From assembly GCA_020636935.1 (NCBI GenBank), contig JACJWW010000003.1:100653-164652 (forward strand): a stretch of 64,000 bases of DNA. The letters run 5' to 3'. Made by a program: the position numbers and the translations under genes. The notes under the pieces are model-generated. The model was given only the letters and a program-made list of their open reading frames with translations, had not been told where the DNA came from and searched no databases. Position 1 is the first letter of the stretch; each line of letters begins with the position of its first letter. The stretch comes from Nocardioidaceae bacterium. GTDB lineage: Bacteria > Actinomycetota > Actinomycetes > Propionibacteriales > Nocardioidaceae. Below are positions 1 through 7,862 of the stretch, piece after piece.

Positions 1-879
1 CACCTTGACTCTGGTGTCGAGCCGATCTGCCAACCGCTCATTGAGCTCCTCAAGAGCCGGCACAGTGAGTTTGCGGGCTCTGGGAGAGGGCTTGTCGGCA
101 TCGGGAAGGTCTCCGACGGCAACGATCTCTTCAAGCCCCCGCACCGAGATGCCCTCGGCCACTACTCGCTGCGCCAGACGATCTTGTACCTCGGGATCGG
201 AGACACCCAATAGGGCCCGGGCATGGCCCGCACTGAGCACACCAGCCGCAACCCGCTTCTGAGTTGGCGCAGAGAGCTTCATCAGTCGCAAGGTATTGCT
301 GATCTGAGGTCGACTGCGCCCAATCCGGCTTGCCAACTCCTCGTGGGTGCATCCGAAGTCATCCAGCAGTTGCTGATAGGCGTGCGCCTCTTCAAGAGGG
401 TTCAGTTGGCTTCGGTGCAGATTTTCCAGGAGCGCATCGCGCAACATGTCGTTGTCGTCGGTCTGGCGCACGATGGCCGGGATCGTCGTACGCTCGGCGA
501 GCTTTGAGGCGCGCCAACGGCGCTCGCCCATGATCAACTCATAAGTCGCATCTCCTGTGCGTCGTACGACGACAGGCTGGAGGAGACCCACTTCCTTGAT
601 CGAGTGCACCAACTCGGCCATGGCCTCTTCTTCGAAGACCTCGCGAGGCTGGGCATGGTTGGGTGAGATCTGCTCAACGGGGATCTCGGCAAAGTAGGCG
701 CCCGCGACCATCTGGGGTTGCGCAGGTGCGTCACCCGCAGCGGAGGTGGCCTCGCGCGCTGGTTGGGGAGTTGCCGGACGAGTCTCAGGCTCCGCCATCT
801 CGCCCTCTGCTGGACCTTGGGGGATCAGTGAGCCGAGGCCACGACCGAGGCCGCGTCGGGGGGCTTGCTTGGCGCTCAT
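1..879 (-). CDS. parB: Chromosome-partitioning protein ParB (3' end cut by window edge)
   Basis: ParB is the CTP-dependent DNA clamp that loads at parS and spreads around the origin; ParA and SMC act on it. The frame is open from the ATG at 877-879 to the window edge (293 codons), so only the last residues are missing. The N-terminus carries the conserved RRGLGRGLGSLIP block. Further on are GAYFAEIP, the GERRWRA motif of the ParB/Srx CTPase fold, and ENLHRSQLNPLEEA, which leads into the helix-turn-helix. The visible end, RLDTRVKV, is the usual start of the C-terminal dimerisation segment. Its ATG overlaps the parA stop by four bases (ATGA), so the two genes are one operon. Confidence 0.96.
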   Translation of the reverse strand, partial: MSAKQAPRRGLGRGLGSLIPQGPAEGEMAEPETRPATPQPAREATSAAGDAPAQPQMVAGAYFAEIPVEQISPNHAQPREVFEEEAMAELVHSIKEVGLLQPVVVRRTGDATYELIMGERRWRASKLAERTTIPAIVRQTDDNDMLRDALLENLHRSQLNPLEEAHAYQQLLDDFGCTHEELASRIGRSRPQISNTLRLMKLSAPTQKRVAAGVLSAGHARALLGVSDPEVQDRLAQRVVAEGISVRGLEEIVAVGDLPDADKPSPRARKLTVPALEELNERLADRLDTRVKV

Positions 880-1823
880 TGGTTGCGGTGCTCCTTTTGT
901 CCACGCTGGGCGAGCTCACGAGCAGCTTCTAGGTAGCTCAAGGCTCCCGGTGAGCCTGGATCGTAGGTCATCACACTCTGCCCATAACTTGGCGCTTCCG
1001 ACACCCTGACAGAGCGTGGAATAGCCGTCCTGAGCACCTGATCCTCAAAATGCTCCCGTACCTCGGCAGCCACCCCGGCGGCCAAATTTGTGCGTGAATC
1101 AAACATGGTGATCAGGATGGTGCTGATCTCCAAACCTGGATTCAGATGCGTCTTGACCATTTGGACCGTCTCCAAGAGTTGACCCAGACCCTCAAGCGCG
1201 TAGTACTCCGCCTGGATCGGGATCAGCATCTCATCGCCACCCACCAAGGCATTCAGCGTGAGTAGACCCAGTGACGGTGGGCAATCAATGAATACGTAGT
1301 CGACCTGGTGATCGGCCAAATACTTGCCGATGGCTGTGCGGAGCCGATTTTCACGAGAAACCATGCTCACCAACTCGATCTCAGCACCTGCTAAGTCGAT
1401 CGTTGCCGGCACCACTTCGAGATTCGCGATCTCAGGATGTGACTGCACGGCGTCAGCAATCGGCAATCCATCCACGAGCACGTCGTAGGTCGATGGGGTT
1501 CCTCGCCGATGCTCAGTCGCCAATGCCGTCGAAGCATTGCCTTGCGGGTCGAGGTCGATCACGAGCACTCGAAGGCCATGTTGGGCCAGTGCGACTGCGA
1601 GATTCACTGTGGTGGTGGTCTTGCCTACGCCACCCTTTTGGTTGGCCACGACGAAAGTACGAGTCTGATCCGGACGGGGGAGTGGCGCGCCAACCGCCTG
1701 GCGTCGTCTCAGTTGTTCTTCGATCTCACGTGCCATCGGCGTACTGCTGTCATAGGGGGGTAGGTCACGTGCATAATCGCCCGCTCTGGGGACAGGGTTG
1801 GTCTCCCTGTTTTGTTCACTCAT
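876..1823 (-). CDS. parA: Chromosome-partitioning ATPase ParA (Soj family)
   Basis: This 315-residue deviant Walker ATPase dimerises on nucleoid DNA and drives segregation of ParB-parS complexes. The Walker A motif KGGVGKTT is at about residues 63-70, followed by VLVIDLDPQGNAST and the switch region VFIDCPPSLG. The roughly 55-residue N-terminal extension is typical of actinobacterial chromosomal ParA. It lies directly upstream of parB with a four-base overlap. The intergenic region before it carries two parS sites and several DnaA boxes, so it is transcribed away from a ParB-loading zone. Confidence 0.97.
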   Translation of the reverse strand: MSEQNRETNPVPRAGDYARDLPPYDSSTPMAREIEEQLRRRQAVGAPLPRPDQTRTFVVANQKGGVGKTTTTVNLAVALAQHGLRVLVIDLDPQGNASTALATEHRRGTPSTYDVLVDGLPIADAVQSHPEIANLEVVPATIDLAGAEIELVSMVSRENRLRTAIGKYLADHQVDYVFIDCPPSLGLLTLNALVGGDEMLIPIQAEYYALEGLGQLLETVQMVKTHLNPGLEISTILITMFDSRTNLAAGVAAEVREHFEDQVLRTAIPRSVRVSEAPSYGQSVMTYDPGSPGALSYLEAARELAQRGQKEHRNQ

Positions 1824-1842
1824 TGGCCTCGTCCTGGGTCAG

Positions 1843-1858
1843 GGTTTCACGTGAAACA
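1843..1858. promoter_or_regulatory. parS site 1
   Basis: GGTTTCACGTGAAACA contains the complete 14-bp palindromic core GTTTCACGTGAAAC (1844-1857) of the universal parS consensus. It lies just upstream of the parA start, the usual position for a ParB loading site. Confidence 0.95.
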
Positions 1859-1915
1859 TCTTCGGGCATGGTCTCTTGGGCGATCACACTGGGGTGGCGC
1901 CTTCATTGCCTCTCT

Positions 1916-1995
1916 TGTGGACAACCTGCGTCAGCCTGTGGATTGTCTCGCTCAGCGACCCATCCAACAGCGGTGGATAACCTGTCTTGTCCACC
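1916..1995. promoter_or_regulatory. DnaA-box cluster between parA and rsmG
   Basis: TGTGGACAA at 1916-1924 is a perfect 9-mer (reverse of TTGTCCACA). GGTGGATAA (1971-1979) and TTGTCCACC (1987-1995) each differ from consensus by one base, and TGTGGATTG (1937-1945) is weaker. Together with the flanking parS sites this suggests DnaA as well as ParB binds here. Binding is inferred from the motifs only. Confidence 0.6.
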
Positions 1996-2010
1996 TCGTT
2001 GGGCTTCGGA

Positions 2011-2026
2011 TGTTTCACGTGAAACC
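2011..2026. promoter_or_regulatory. parS site 2
   Basis: TGTTTCACGTGAAACC has a perfect 14-bp core and one mismatch to the 16-bp consensus in the last base. It lies between parA and the 3' end of rsmG, about 170 bp from site 1. Confidence 0.95.
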
Positions 2027-2045
2027 CAACCAACTGGATATTTGG

Positions 2046-2711
2046 TCAACTCTTGACTCTCCTCATTCTCACCACTGTTACAGCTGCTCCCGGCCCCTCG
2101 ACTGATCCCAGCGCCTCGGCACCGACAAGCTCGACCTCGGCAACAACTCCAAGGCGCTCCAGATCCTTGGCGTCCCGATCAATCTCTTCCGTTGCCGAGG
2201 CACCTTTCATAGCGATGACTTCACCATTGGGCCCGCACAGGGGCCACGACCACTGGGCCAGACGACCCAGTGGAGCAACCGCCCGAGAAGTAACCACATC
2301 GAAGAATCGCTTGCCGTGCAACTCCTCAGCCCGACTCCTGTGGACACACACATTGACCAGGCCGAGTTCAGCCACCACTTCATCGAGGAACTTGGTCCGC
2401 CGCAGGAGCGGCTCGACCAGGGTGATCTCCAAGTCCGGCCGACGAATAGCCATGCAGATCCCGGGCAATCCCGCGCCACTGCCGATGTCTGCGACCGTGC
2501 TTCCCGTAGGAATGAGATCCGTGACCACCGCGCAGTTGAGTAGGTGTCGCTCCCAGATCCGCGGCACTTCACGAGGGCCAATCAATCCCCGCACAGTGGC
2601 TTGGTCGACCAAGAGTTCTGCATATCGCTCGGCCAACTCCAGCCGTTCACCAAACACCCCCCGAGCCGCAACGGGCACGGGGGGTGTTTCACGTGAAACA
2701 TGGTCGGACAC
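2046..2711 (-). CDS. rsmG: 16S rRNA (guanine-527-N7)-methyltransferase RsmG
   Basis: RsmG uses S-adenosylmethionine to methylate G527 of 16S rRNA; its loss gives low-level streptomycin resistance in several bacteria. The 221-residue protein has the SAM-binding glycine motif VADIGSGAGLPGI at about residues 72-84 and the family blocks RIWERHLLNC and VTSRAVAPL. Position between khpB/jag and parA is canonical. The first codons overlap parS site 3, so residues 4-9 (HVSRET) are dictated by the parS palindrome. Confidence 0.96.
   Translation of the reverse strand: MSDHVSRETPPVPVAARGVFGERLELAERYAELLVDQATVRGLIGPREVPRIWERHLLNCAVVTDLIPTGSTVADIGSGAGLPGICMAIRRPDLEITLVEPLLRRTKFLDEVVAELGLVNVCVHRSRAEELHGKRFFDVVTSRAVAPLGRLAQWSWPLCGPNGEVIAMKGASATEEIDRDAKDLERLGVVAEVELVGAEALGSVEGPGAAVTVVRMRRVKS
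2685..2700. promoter_or_regulatory. parS site 3, inside the rsmG coding sequence
   Basis: TGTTTCACGTGAAACA is a perfect 16-bp palindromic parS. It lies 11 bases inside the rsmG start and is translated as part of the RsmG N-terminus. Confidence 0.96.
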
Positions 2712-2728
2712 CGAACTGGCAATCCGAA

Positions 2729-3268
2729 CTAGGAGGGGAGTACCACGACGAAACGATTCGGCTCAGCGCCCTCAGACTCCGAACCCAAACCTGCGGCCGC
2801 GATCACGTCGTGCACCACCTTGCGCTCAAAGGCCGACATCGGCTTCATCGAAACCCGCTCTCCGGTCTCCTTGACTTCTTCCACCACCTTGCTGGCCTCT
2901 TCCTCCAAGGCAGCACGGCGCTGGGCGCGGTGACCCGAAATGTCGAGCATCAGCCGTGACCGTTCCCCGGTCTTGCTGTAAACCGCCAACCGGGTCAACT
3001 CTTGTAGGGCCTCAAGTACTTCGCCCTTGTTGCCTACCAACGCCGGCAGATCTGCGCCCACGATTGACACCGTGGCGCGATCCCCCTCAACATCCATGTC
3101 CAGATCGCCGTCAAGGTCAGCGATCTCTAGAAGTTCCTCGAGGTAGTCCGCCGCGATATCGCCCTCTTGCTCTAGGCGCTCCCTACGACTGGGTCGGCTC
3201 CCTTGTGAAGCCTCCTCAGCGTCATCAACATTGGTCTCGACTACCTCTTCGGTCTGGTTCTCGCTCAT
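2729..3268 (-). CDS. jag: RNA-binding protein KhpB/Jag (KH-R3H domains)
   Basis: KhpB (Jag, EloR) is a single-strand RNA/DNA-binding protein linked to cell-elongation control, usually encoded next to yidC. The 179-residue form starts at ATG 3268, preceded by AGGAGAG; an upstream in-frame ATG at 3304 lacks such a site. After an acidic N-terminus the KH-II domain contains the GNKGEVLEALQ loop, and the C-terminal R3H domain has the usual arginine/histidine-rich helix (DISGHRAQRRAALEE) and MSAFERKVVHD. It lies between yidC and rsmG as in most Gram-positive bacteria. Confidence 0.93.
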   Translation of the reverse strand: MSENQTEEVVETNVDDAEEASQGSRPSRRERLEQEGDIAADYLEELLEIADLDGDLDMDVEGDRATVSIVGADLPALVGNKGEVLEALQELTRLAVYSKTGERSRLMLDISGHRAQRRAALEEEASKVVEEVKETGERVSMKPMSAFERKVVHDVIAAAGLGSESEGAEPNRFVVVLPS

Positions 3269-3315
3269 GTCTCTCCTGTGTACGTGCGATTGCCTCATGG
3301 TCAATGCGCAGTTGA

Positions 3316-4260
3316 CTAGTTCCCGCCAGACTTCTTGCGTTGTTCGCGGCTCTGCTTCTTGGGTTGTTGCCTTTGGGCAGGGCGCTTCTCTTCGCTCTGC
3401 TCCTCGTCAGCGTCCGCCTGCGGCACGTCCTCAGTGACCTTGCCCTTGGCCAGATCCCGCTTACGCTTGGCATCGAAGGCCGGGGTGCCAGGGGCCGGAT
3501 TGTTGCGGATCACGTAGAACTGCTGACCCATGGTCCAGATATTCGACGTCGTCCAGTAGATCAACAGGCCGATCGGGAAGGCGATGCCCGAGACCGCAAA
3601 CACAACAGGCAAGACGTAGAGCAGCATCTTCTGCTGTTGCGCATACGGACCCGTCATGGCGTCAGCGGGCATGTTCTTGGCCATCAACTGACGCTGGGTA
3701 ATGAAGGTCGTCGCGGTCATCGCCACCACCAGCACACCAGCCAGGATCTGCACATTGATCGTGTCGGCTCGGGTGAACGAGTCTGCGATCTTCGCACCAA
3801 AGATCGTGGCATTGGACAGATGTTCCACATCCGTCTCGGTGAGGACTCCCTTCGGCACGCCGTTCGCGGCGTGGTTGAGCAACCGGAAGAGAGCCAAGAA
3901 GATCGGCATCTGGATCAGGATCGGCATACACGATGCAAGAGGATTGGTCTTGCTGTCGCGATACAGCTTCATCGTCTCCTGAGCGAGACGCTCGCGGTCG
4001 TGCCCGTACTTCTTCTGGAGCTCTTTGACCTTAGGCTGCAACAAGGCCATGTTGCGCGAGGCCTTGATCTGCTTGACGAACAAGGGGATCAGCAGGGCCC
4101 GGATCACCACGGTCAGGCCGATGATGGCCAAGACCCATGAAACGCCCGACGTGGGGCCGAAGAGCATCCCGAAAACTGAATGTACGCCGACCAGGATCAA
4201 TGAGATCACCCAGTAGAGCGGCGCCATGATGAATGAGCCGATCTTGCTAAGGGTTGCCAT
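3316..4260 (-). CDS. yidC: Membrane protein insertase YidC
   Basis: YidC/Oxa1 inserts and folds inner-membrane proteins with or without SecYEG. The 314-residue protein has an N-terminal hydrophobic segment, the cytoplasmic hairpin VKELQKKYGHDRERLAQE, the PIFLALFRLL membrane segment and further helices up to about residue 245. The conserved positive residue of the hydrophilic groove lies in VIRALLIPLFVKQI. It ends in a lysine/glutamine-rich basic tail (about 50 residues), probably the ribosome-contacting extension common in Gram-positive YidC. The start overlaps the yidD stop by one base (TGATG). Confidence 0.96.
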   Translation of the reverse strand: MATLSKIGSFIMAPLYWVISLILVGVHSVFGMLFGPTSGVSWVLAIIGLTVVIRALLIPLFVKQIKASRNMALLQPKVKELQKKYGHDRERLAQETMKLYRDSKTNPLASCMPILIQMPIFLALFRLLNHAANGVPKGVLTETDVEHLSNATIFGAKIADSFTRADTINVQILAGVLVVAMTATTFITQRQLMAKNMPADAMTGPYAQQQKMLLYVLPVVFAVSGIAFPIGLLIYWTTSNIWTMGQQFYVIRNNPAPGTPAFDAKRKRDLAKGKVTEDVPQADADEEQSEEKRPAQRQQPKKQSREQRKKSGGN

Positions 4261-4571
4261 CAGACTCCTTGCTTAGAGGTTGCGATTGGGCCGGCCATCT
4301 CAACGTGGCTTGCCATTGGATCCTGTTTGGGTGCTGCATCCTGTTTGGGTGCTGAGTCCTGCTGAGGTACTGGGTCATAACCGCCCAAAGCCCACGGATT
4401 GCATCGGGCAATCCGGCAGATCGCCAGCCAAGTGCCTTTGATGCTCCCATGCGTCTGCACTGCGTCGAGCGCATAAGCAGAGCAAGAGGGGTGATAGCGA
4501 CAAACTTGCCCATAGAGCGGGCTGATAAACAGGCGATAACCCTTCAAAAGGGTCACCAAGAGCCACTTCAT
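4260..4571 (-). CDS. yidD: Membrane protein insertion efficiency factor YidD
   Basis: YidD is a small membrane-associated protein encoded between rnpA and yidC that aids YidC-dependent insertion. The 103-residue protein has the family signature SPLYGQVCRYHPSCSAYALDA and the following RIARCNPWALGGYDPVP block, with the conserved cysteines. The last 30 residues form a short degenerate repeat (APKQDAAPKQDP) not found in the core family. It overlaps rnpA by four bases and yidC by one, so translation is probably coupled. Confidence 0.95.
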   Translation of the reverse strand: MKWLLVTLLKGYRLFISPLYGQVCRYHPSCSAYALDAVQTHGSIKGTWLAICRIARCNPWALGGYDPVPQQDSAPKQDAAPKQDPMASHVEMAGPIATSKQGV

Positions 4572-4906
4572 TGGGCCATCACCCGCCTCAGACTACGATC
4601 GAGGGCCTCAGTCAACTCTGAGAAGGAGCACTGAGCGGCCTTGGGTTGGGCTCTCACCACCAGGGTCGACCCACTTGGAAGCATCCCGAGGCGCTCTCTC
4701 ATCAGGTGTCGAAGTCGACGCTTCACGACATTCCGAGTAACCGCATTGCCGACATTCTTGGCGACGACAAAACCGACCAGGGTCTTGGCATCATCGCCCG
4801 CGTCGAGCAGGTGCGTAACCAACAATGGCCCACCCGCTCGACGCCCACGTCGTACGACGTGAGTGAAGTCATCACTTCGTGTCAAGCGATTGGGGGCACT
4901 CAGCAT
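4568..4906 (-). CDS. rnpA: Ribonuclease P protein component
   Basis: RnpA is the protein cofactor of RNase P, which processes tRNA 5' leaders. The 112-residue protein has the family pattern: NRLTRSDDF near the N-terminus, GFVVAKNVGNAVTRNVVKRRLRH as the central RNR signature helix, and a short C-terminal helix. It follows rpmH by 24 bases. Confidence 0.96.
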   Translation of the reverse strand: MLSAPNRLTRSDDFTHVVRRGRRAGGPLLVTHLLDAGDDAKTLVGFVVAKNVGNAVTRNVVKRRLRHLMRERLGMLPSGSTLVVRAQPKAAQCSFSELTEALDRSLRRVMAQ

Positions 4907-4930
4907 GAGAACCCGTGAGCCATCATCGGC

Positions 4931-5068
4931 TCACGCAGCCAGACGGTTGCGGCCCTTGCGACGACGAGAGGACAGGATGGAGCGACCCGCACGGGTGCGC
5001 ATCCGCAGCCGGAAGCCATGGGTCTTGTGACGGCGCCGGTTGTTCGGCTGGAAAGTACGCTTGCTCAC
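4931..5068 (-). CDS. rpmH: 50S ribosomal protein L34
   Basis: This 45-residue, strongly basic protein starts with GTG at 5066-5068, preceded by GGAG about eight bases upstream. It reads SKRTFQPNNRRRHKTHGF, then RLRMRTRAGR and the terminal RRRKGRNRLAA, the classic L34 sequence. It is the first gene of the minus-strand rpmH-rnpA-yidD-yidC-jag-rsmG cluster, as in nearly all bacteria. Confidence 0.97.
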   Translation of the reverse strand: MSKRTFQPNNRRRHKTHGFRLRMRTRAGRSILSSRRRKGRNRLAA

Positions 5069-5296
5069 GATTGCATCTCCACTAACTTGTATTGCGATAA
5101 GTCCTGGTTGTCATGAACCGCTGCTCAACACGAAGTCGCAAGCCGAAAGGCCTTTCGTGCACTTGGTGCGCACATGACACAGCGCCGCTTCGGCCAACCA
5201 GGCACGATGCGACCTGCCAACGGTACGCGGGTCAGGCGATCAGGGTCAATTCGACGCCTGGATGACTAGGGCGGCTGTCCACAGTAGATCTGCATC

Positions 5297-6094
5297 ATGA
5301 GCCACGATTACCGCTCGTGTGTCATCCTCGTATTAGCACATTTCGCACCTTGGAGCAGCCCACAAGTGTCCATATCGCCACATCAACAAGCAGAAGATCA
5401 ACGCCGCAGAGTCTTGATCTTCACGATCATTGCTGTCGCCATCGCTTTGGTGACCACCGCAGTGCTGTGGTACTCCAACAGCAATCAAGAGCCCCAGGCA
5501 GTCAGTGCCCCACCCCCGACCACAACGATGCCCACCGGTACGGCGTCGGTGCAGCCTGCCGCCCCGCACAAGGTCACCAAACCAAAGGTTGATTGCACCA
5601 ATCCGGCCAATGAGGCCTTCGTCCCAACCCGGATCGTGGTCACTGGCATCACCAAGAGCAGTCCTGTGCTCTCCTTGCCGCGAGACAAAGACGGCGTGCC
5701 CGGTGTGCCGCCCGTCGACTCGAGCGGCAAGAACGACTTCGCCTTCGACGCGCCCGGCATTCACCCGGGCACCCCTTACGGCAATGTCCTGCTCAACGCC
5801 CACACTTGGCCAGACAACAGCGCCATGGGCAATCGACTGCTCAACAAACTGGGCACGGGTGGATCCTTGGCCTTGATCAGCAAGGCCGGAGACACCCTGT
5901 GCTACCAGGTCGTCGAGCGGATCGAAGTAGACGCCGAACGGGTCTCGGAGGCCCAACTCAACAAGATCTATGCAACCAATGGGCCGCCACAGGCCGTGAT
6001 CATTGTGTGCTCCGGTAAACGCACCGCACCTGGGGTTTGGACTCACCGCACCATCTGGTTTGCCCGGCCGGCCGTCAACATGAGTGCAGCCTGA
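5297..6094 (+). CDS. Class F-like sortase, membrane anchored
   Basis: Sortases are membrane cysteine transpeptidases. The protein (up to 265 residues) has one transmembrane segment (VLIFTIIAVAIALVTTAVLW) at about residues 39-58, a proline/threonine-rich linker and a sortase barrel. The likely catalytic His is in NVLLNAHTW and the Cys in VIIVCSGKR; an Arg follows in the THRTIW strand. This short, divergent layout resembles actinobacterial class F. A GTG at 5366 has a better ribosome-binding site (GGAGCAG) and may be the true start, which would put the membrane segment close to the N-terminus. No LPXTG-type substrate is visible in the window. Its place between rpmH and dnaA is unusual. Confidence 0.78.
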   Translation: MSHDYRSCVILVLAHFAPWSSPQVSISPHQQAEDQRRRVLIFTIIAVAIALVTTAVLWYSNSNQEPQAVSAPPPTTTMPTGTASVQPAAPHKVTKPKVDCTNPANEAFVPTRIVVTGITKSSPVLSLPRDKDGVPGVPPVDSSGKNDFAFDAPGIHPGTPYGNVLLNAHTWPDNSAMGNRLLNKLGTGGSLALISKAGDTLCYQVVERIEVDAERVSEAQLNKIYATNGPPQAVIIVCSGKRTAPGVWTHRTIWFARPAVNMSAA

Positions 6095-6240
6095 ACTCAC
6101 CTGGCCCATCCCATAGGTCCAAGCCCAGAAATGCGGGCCCATAAGTGATGACTTGCCGACCTCGGAATAGTCACAATTGACCAACTCTCACAGGTCAGAA
6201 GAACCAATCAAAGCGCGACACGCCGTACCGACCAGAAACC

Positions 6241-6354
6241 TGTGGATAACGAGTTGATCCACAGGCCTCGGGCTTGTTAGCGTCTGCCAATCCACAGGAA
6301 CAGGGTCGAATTATCGTTCACATACCCACAGTCTGTGGAGAACTGTGTGGACAA
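6241..6354. promoter_or_regulatory. DnaA boxes upstream of dnaA
   Basis: TGTGGATAA (6241-6249) and TGTGGACAA (6346-6354) are perfect DnaA 9-mers on the minus strand. Weaker matches (ATCCACAGG, CCCACAG, CTGTGGAG) lie between them. The second box is 23 bases before the dnaA start codon, consistent with DnaA autoregulation. Confidence 0.8.
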
Positions 6355-6377
6355 CAAACAGGTCAGGGGAGACACAC

Positions 6378-7862
6378 GTGCCGGAGTCGGACAACAACAT
6401 GGATCTAGCTCAGCTAAAGGCTATTTGGCCATCAATAACCGAGAGACTCCCACCAAACGAGCGCACGTGGTTGTCGTCGAGCCAACTCAAGATGGTTGCC
6501 GACGGCATCGTGATCATCGCCGTACCCAATGCGTTTTCACGCACCCAGATCGAGGGGCGGGCGCGCACTCGACTCGAAGATGGCCTCTCAGAAGAGACCG
6601 GCCAACAGATGCGTCTGGTGGTCGAGGTTGACCCAACTCTTGAAACCGCTCTGACCCAGGCTCCCACCACCGATCAAGAGCCACCCCCAACGCTGACCAG
6701 CATCAAGACAGAGCACCAAGAAGACACCAACGTCACCTCATTGCCGCATCTAACCTCAGCAACAAATACATCTAGCGATTTATCGACAAACCGATTTATG
6801 GGCAATGGTGCCTCAGTGGTTGGTGCGTCGGAGTTGCAACTCAACCCGCGCTACCAGTTCGAATCCTTCGTGATCGGTCAGTCAAATCGATTCGCCCACG
6901 CAGCAGCCTCGGCAGTCGCCGAAGCTCCGGGCCGGGCCTACAACCCACTGCTGATCTACGGCGACTCCGGCCTGGGCAAGACCCATCTGCTGCACGCGAT
7001 CGGACACTATGTCGCCAACCTCTGGTCGGGCACGAAGATCCGCTATGTCTCCTCAGAGGCCTTCACCAATGACGTGATCAACGCCATCCAAGAGCGCAAC
7101 ACCGCCGGCATGCAACGCCGCTATCGCGACGTGGATGTGCTGCTCATCGATGACATCCAATTCCTCGAGGGCAAGCAGCAAACCCAGGAAGAGTTCTTCC
7201 ACACCTTCAATGCCCTCCACAATGCCAACAAGCAGATTGTGATCACCTCCGATAGACCCCCCAAGCGACTGACCCAACTCGAGGATCGGCTGCGCAATCG
7301 ATTTGAGTGGGGGCTGCTGACCGACGTACAACCCCCAGATCTGGAGACCAGGATCGCGATCCTGCGCAAGAAGCAGGCCGCCGATCGTCTGTCGGCGCCG
7401 CCAGAAGTCTTGGAATTCATCGCCAGCAAGATCCAGACCAATATCCGCGAGCTCGAAGGCGCTCTGATCCGAGTCACCGCATTCGCCAGCATCAACGACC
7501 AAGAGGTTGACATGACCCTGGCCGAGATCGTGCTCAAGGATTTGATCCCCGAGGGTGGCGAGCCAGAGGTGACAGCCGGGCTGATCATGGCCCAAACGGC
7601 TGCCTACTTCGGCTTCAGCATCGAAGACCTGACTGGCCCCAGCCGCACCCGTGCCTTGACCACTTCGCGCCAGATCGCCATGTATTTGTGTCGCGAGCTG
7701 ACTCCATTGTCATTGCCTCAGATCGGCAAGCACTTCGGTGGCCGCGACCACACCACCGTGATGAATGCCGAGAGACGGATCCGCAAGGACCTGGCAGAGC
7801 GCAAGAGCCTCTTCCACCAGGTCTCGGAGTTGACCAACAGGATCAAACAAGCCGCCATGTGA
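6378..7862 (+). CDS. dnaA: Chromosomal replication initiator protein DnaA
   Basis: DnaA binds oriC boxes and, in its ATP form, opens the origin and loads the replicative helicase. Start chosen at GTG 6378 because AGGGGAGA precedes it; an in-frame GTG at 6345 lies inside a DnaA box. The 494-residue protein has an N-terminal domain I, a variable linker (about residues 90-155), then AAA+ domain III with Walker A GDSGLGKTH, Walker B VLLIDDIQFL and sensor I ITSDRPP. Domain IV carries the box-recognition signature GGRDHTTVMNAERRI near the C-terminus. Confidence 0.98.
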   Translation: MPESDNNMDLAQLKAIWPSITERLPPNERTWLSSSQLKMVADGIVIIAVPNAFSRTQIEGRARTRLEDGLSEETGQQMRLVVEVDPTLETALTQAPTTDQEPPPTLTSIKTEHQEDTNVTSLPHLTSATNTSSDLSTNRFMGNGASVVGASELQLNPRYQFESFVIGQSNRFAHAAASAVAEAPGRAYNPLLIYGDSGLGKTHLLHAIGHYVANLWSGTKIRYVSSEAFTNDVINAIQERNTAGMQRRYRDVDVLLIDDIQFLEGKQQTQEEFFHTFNALHNANKQIVITSDRPPKRLTQLEDRLRNRFEWGLLTDVQPPDLETRIAILRKKQAADRLSAPPEVLEFIASKIQTNIRELEGALIRVTAFASINDQEVDMTLAEIVLKDLIPEGGEPEVTAGLIMAQTAAYFGFSIEDLTGPSRTRALTTSRQIAMYLCRELTPLSLPQIGKHFGGRDHTTVMNAERRIRKDLAERKSLFHQVSELTNRIKQAAM

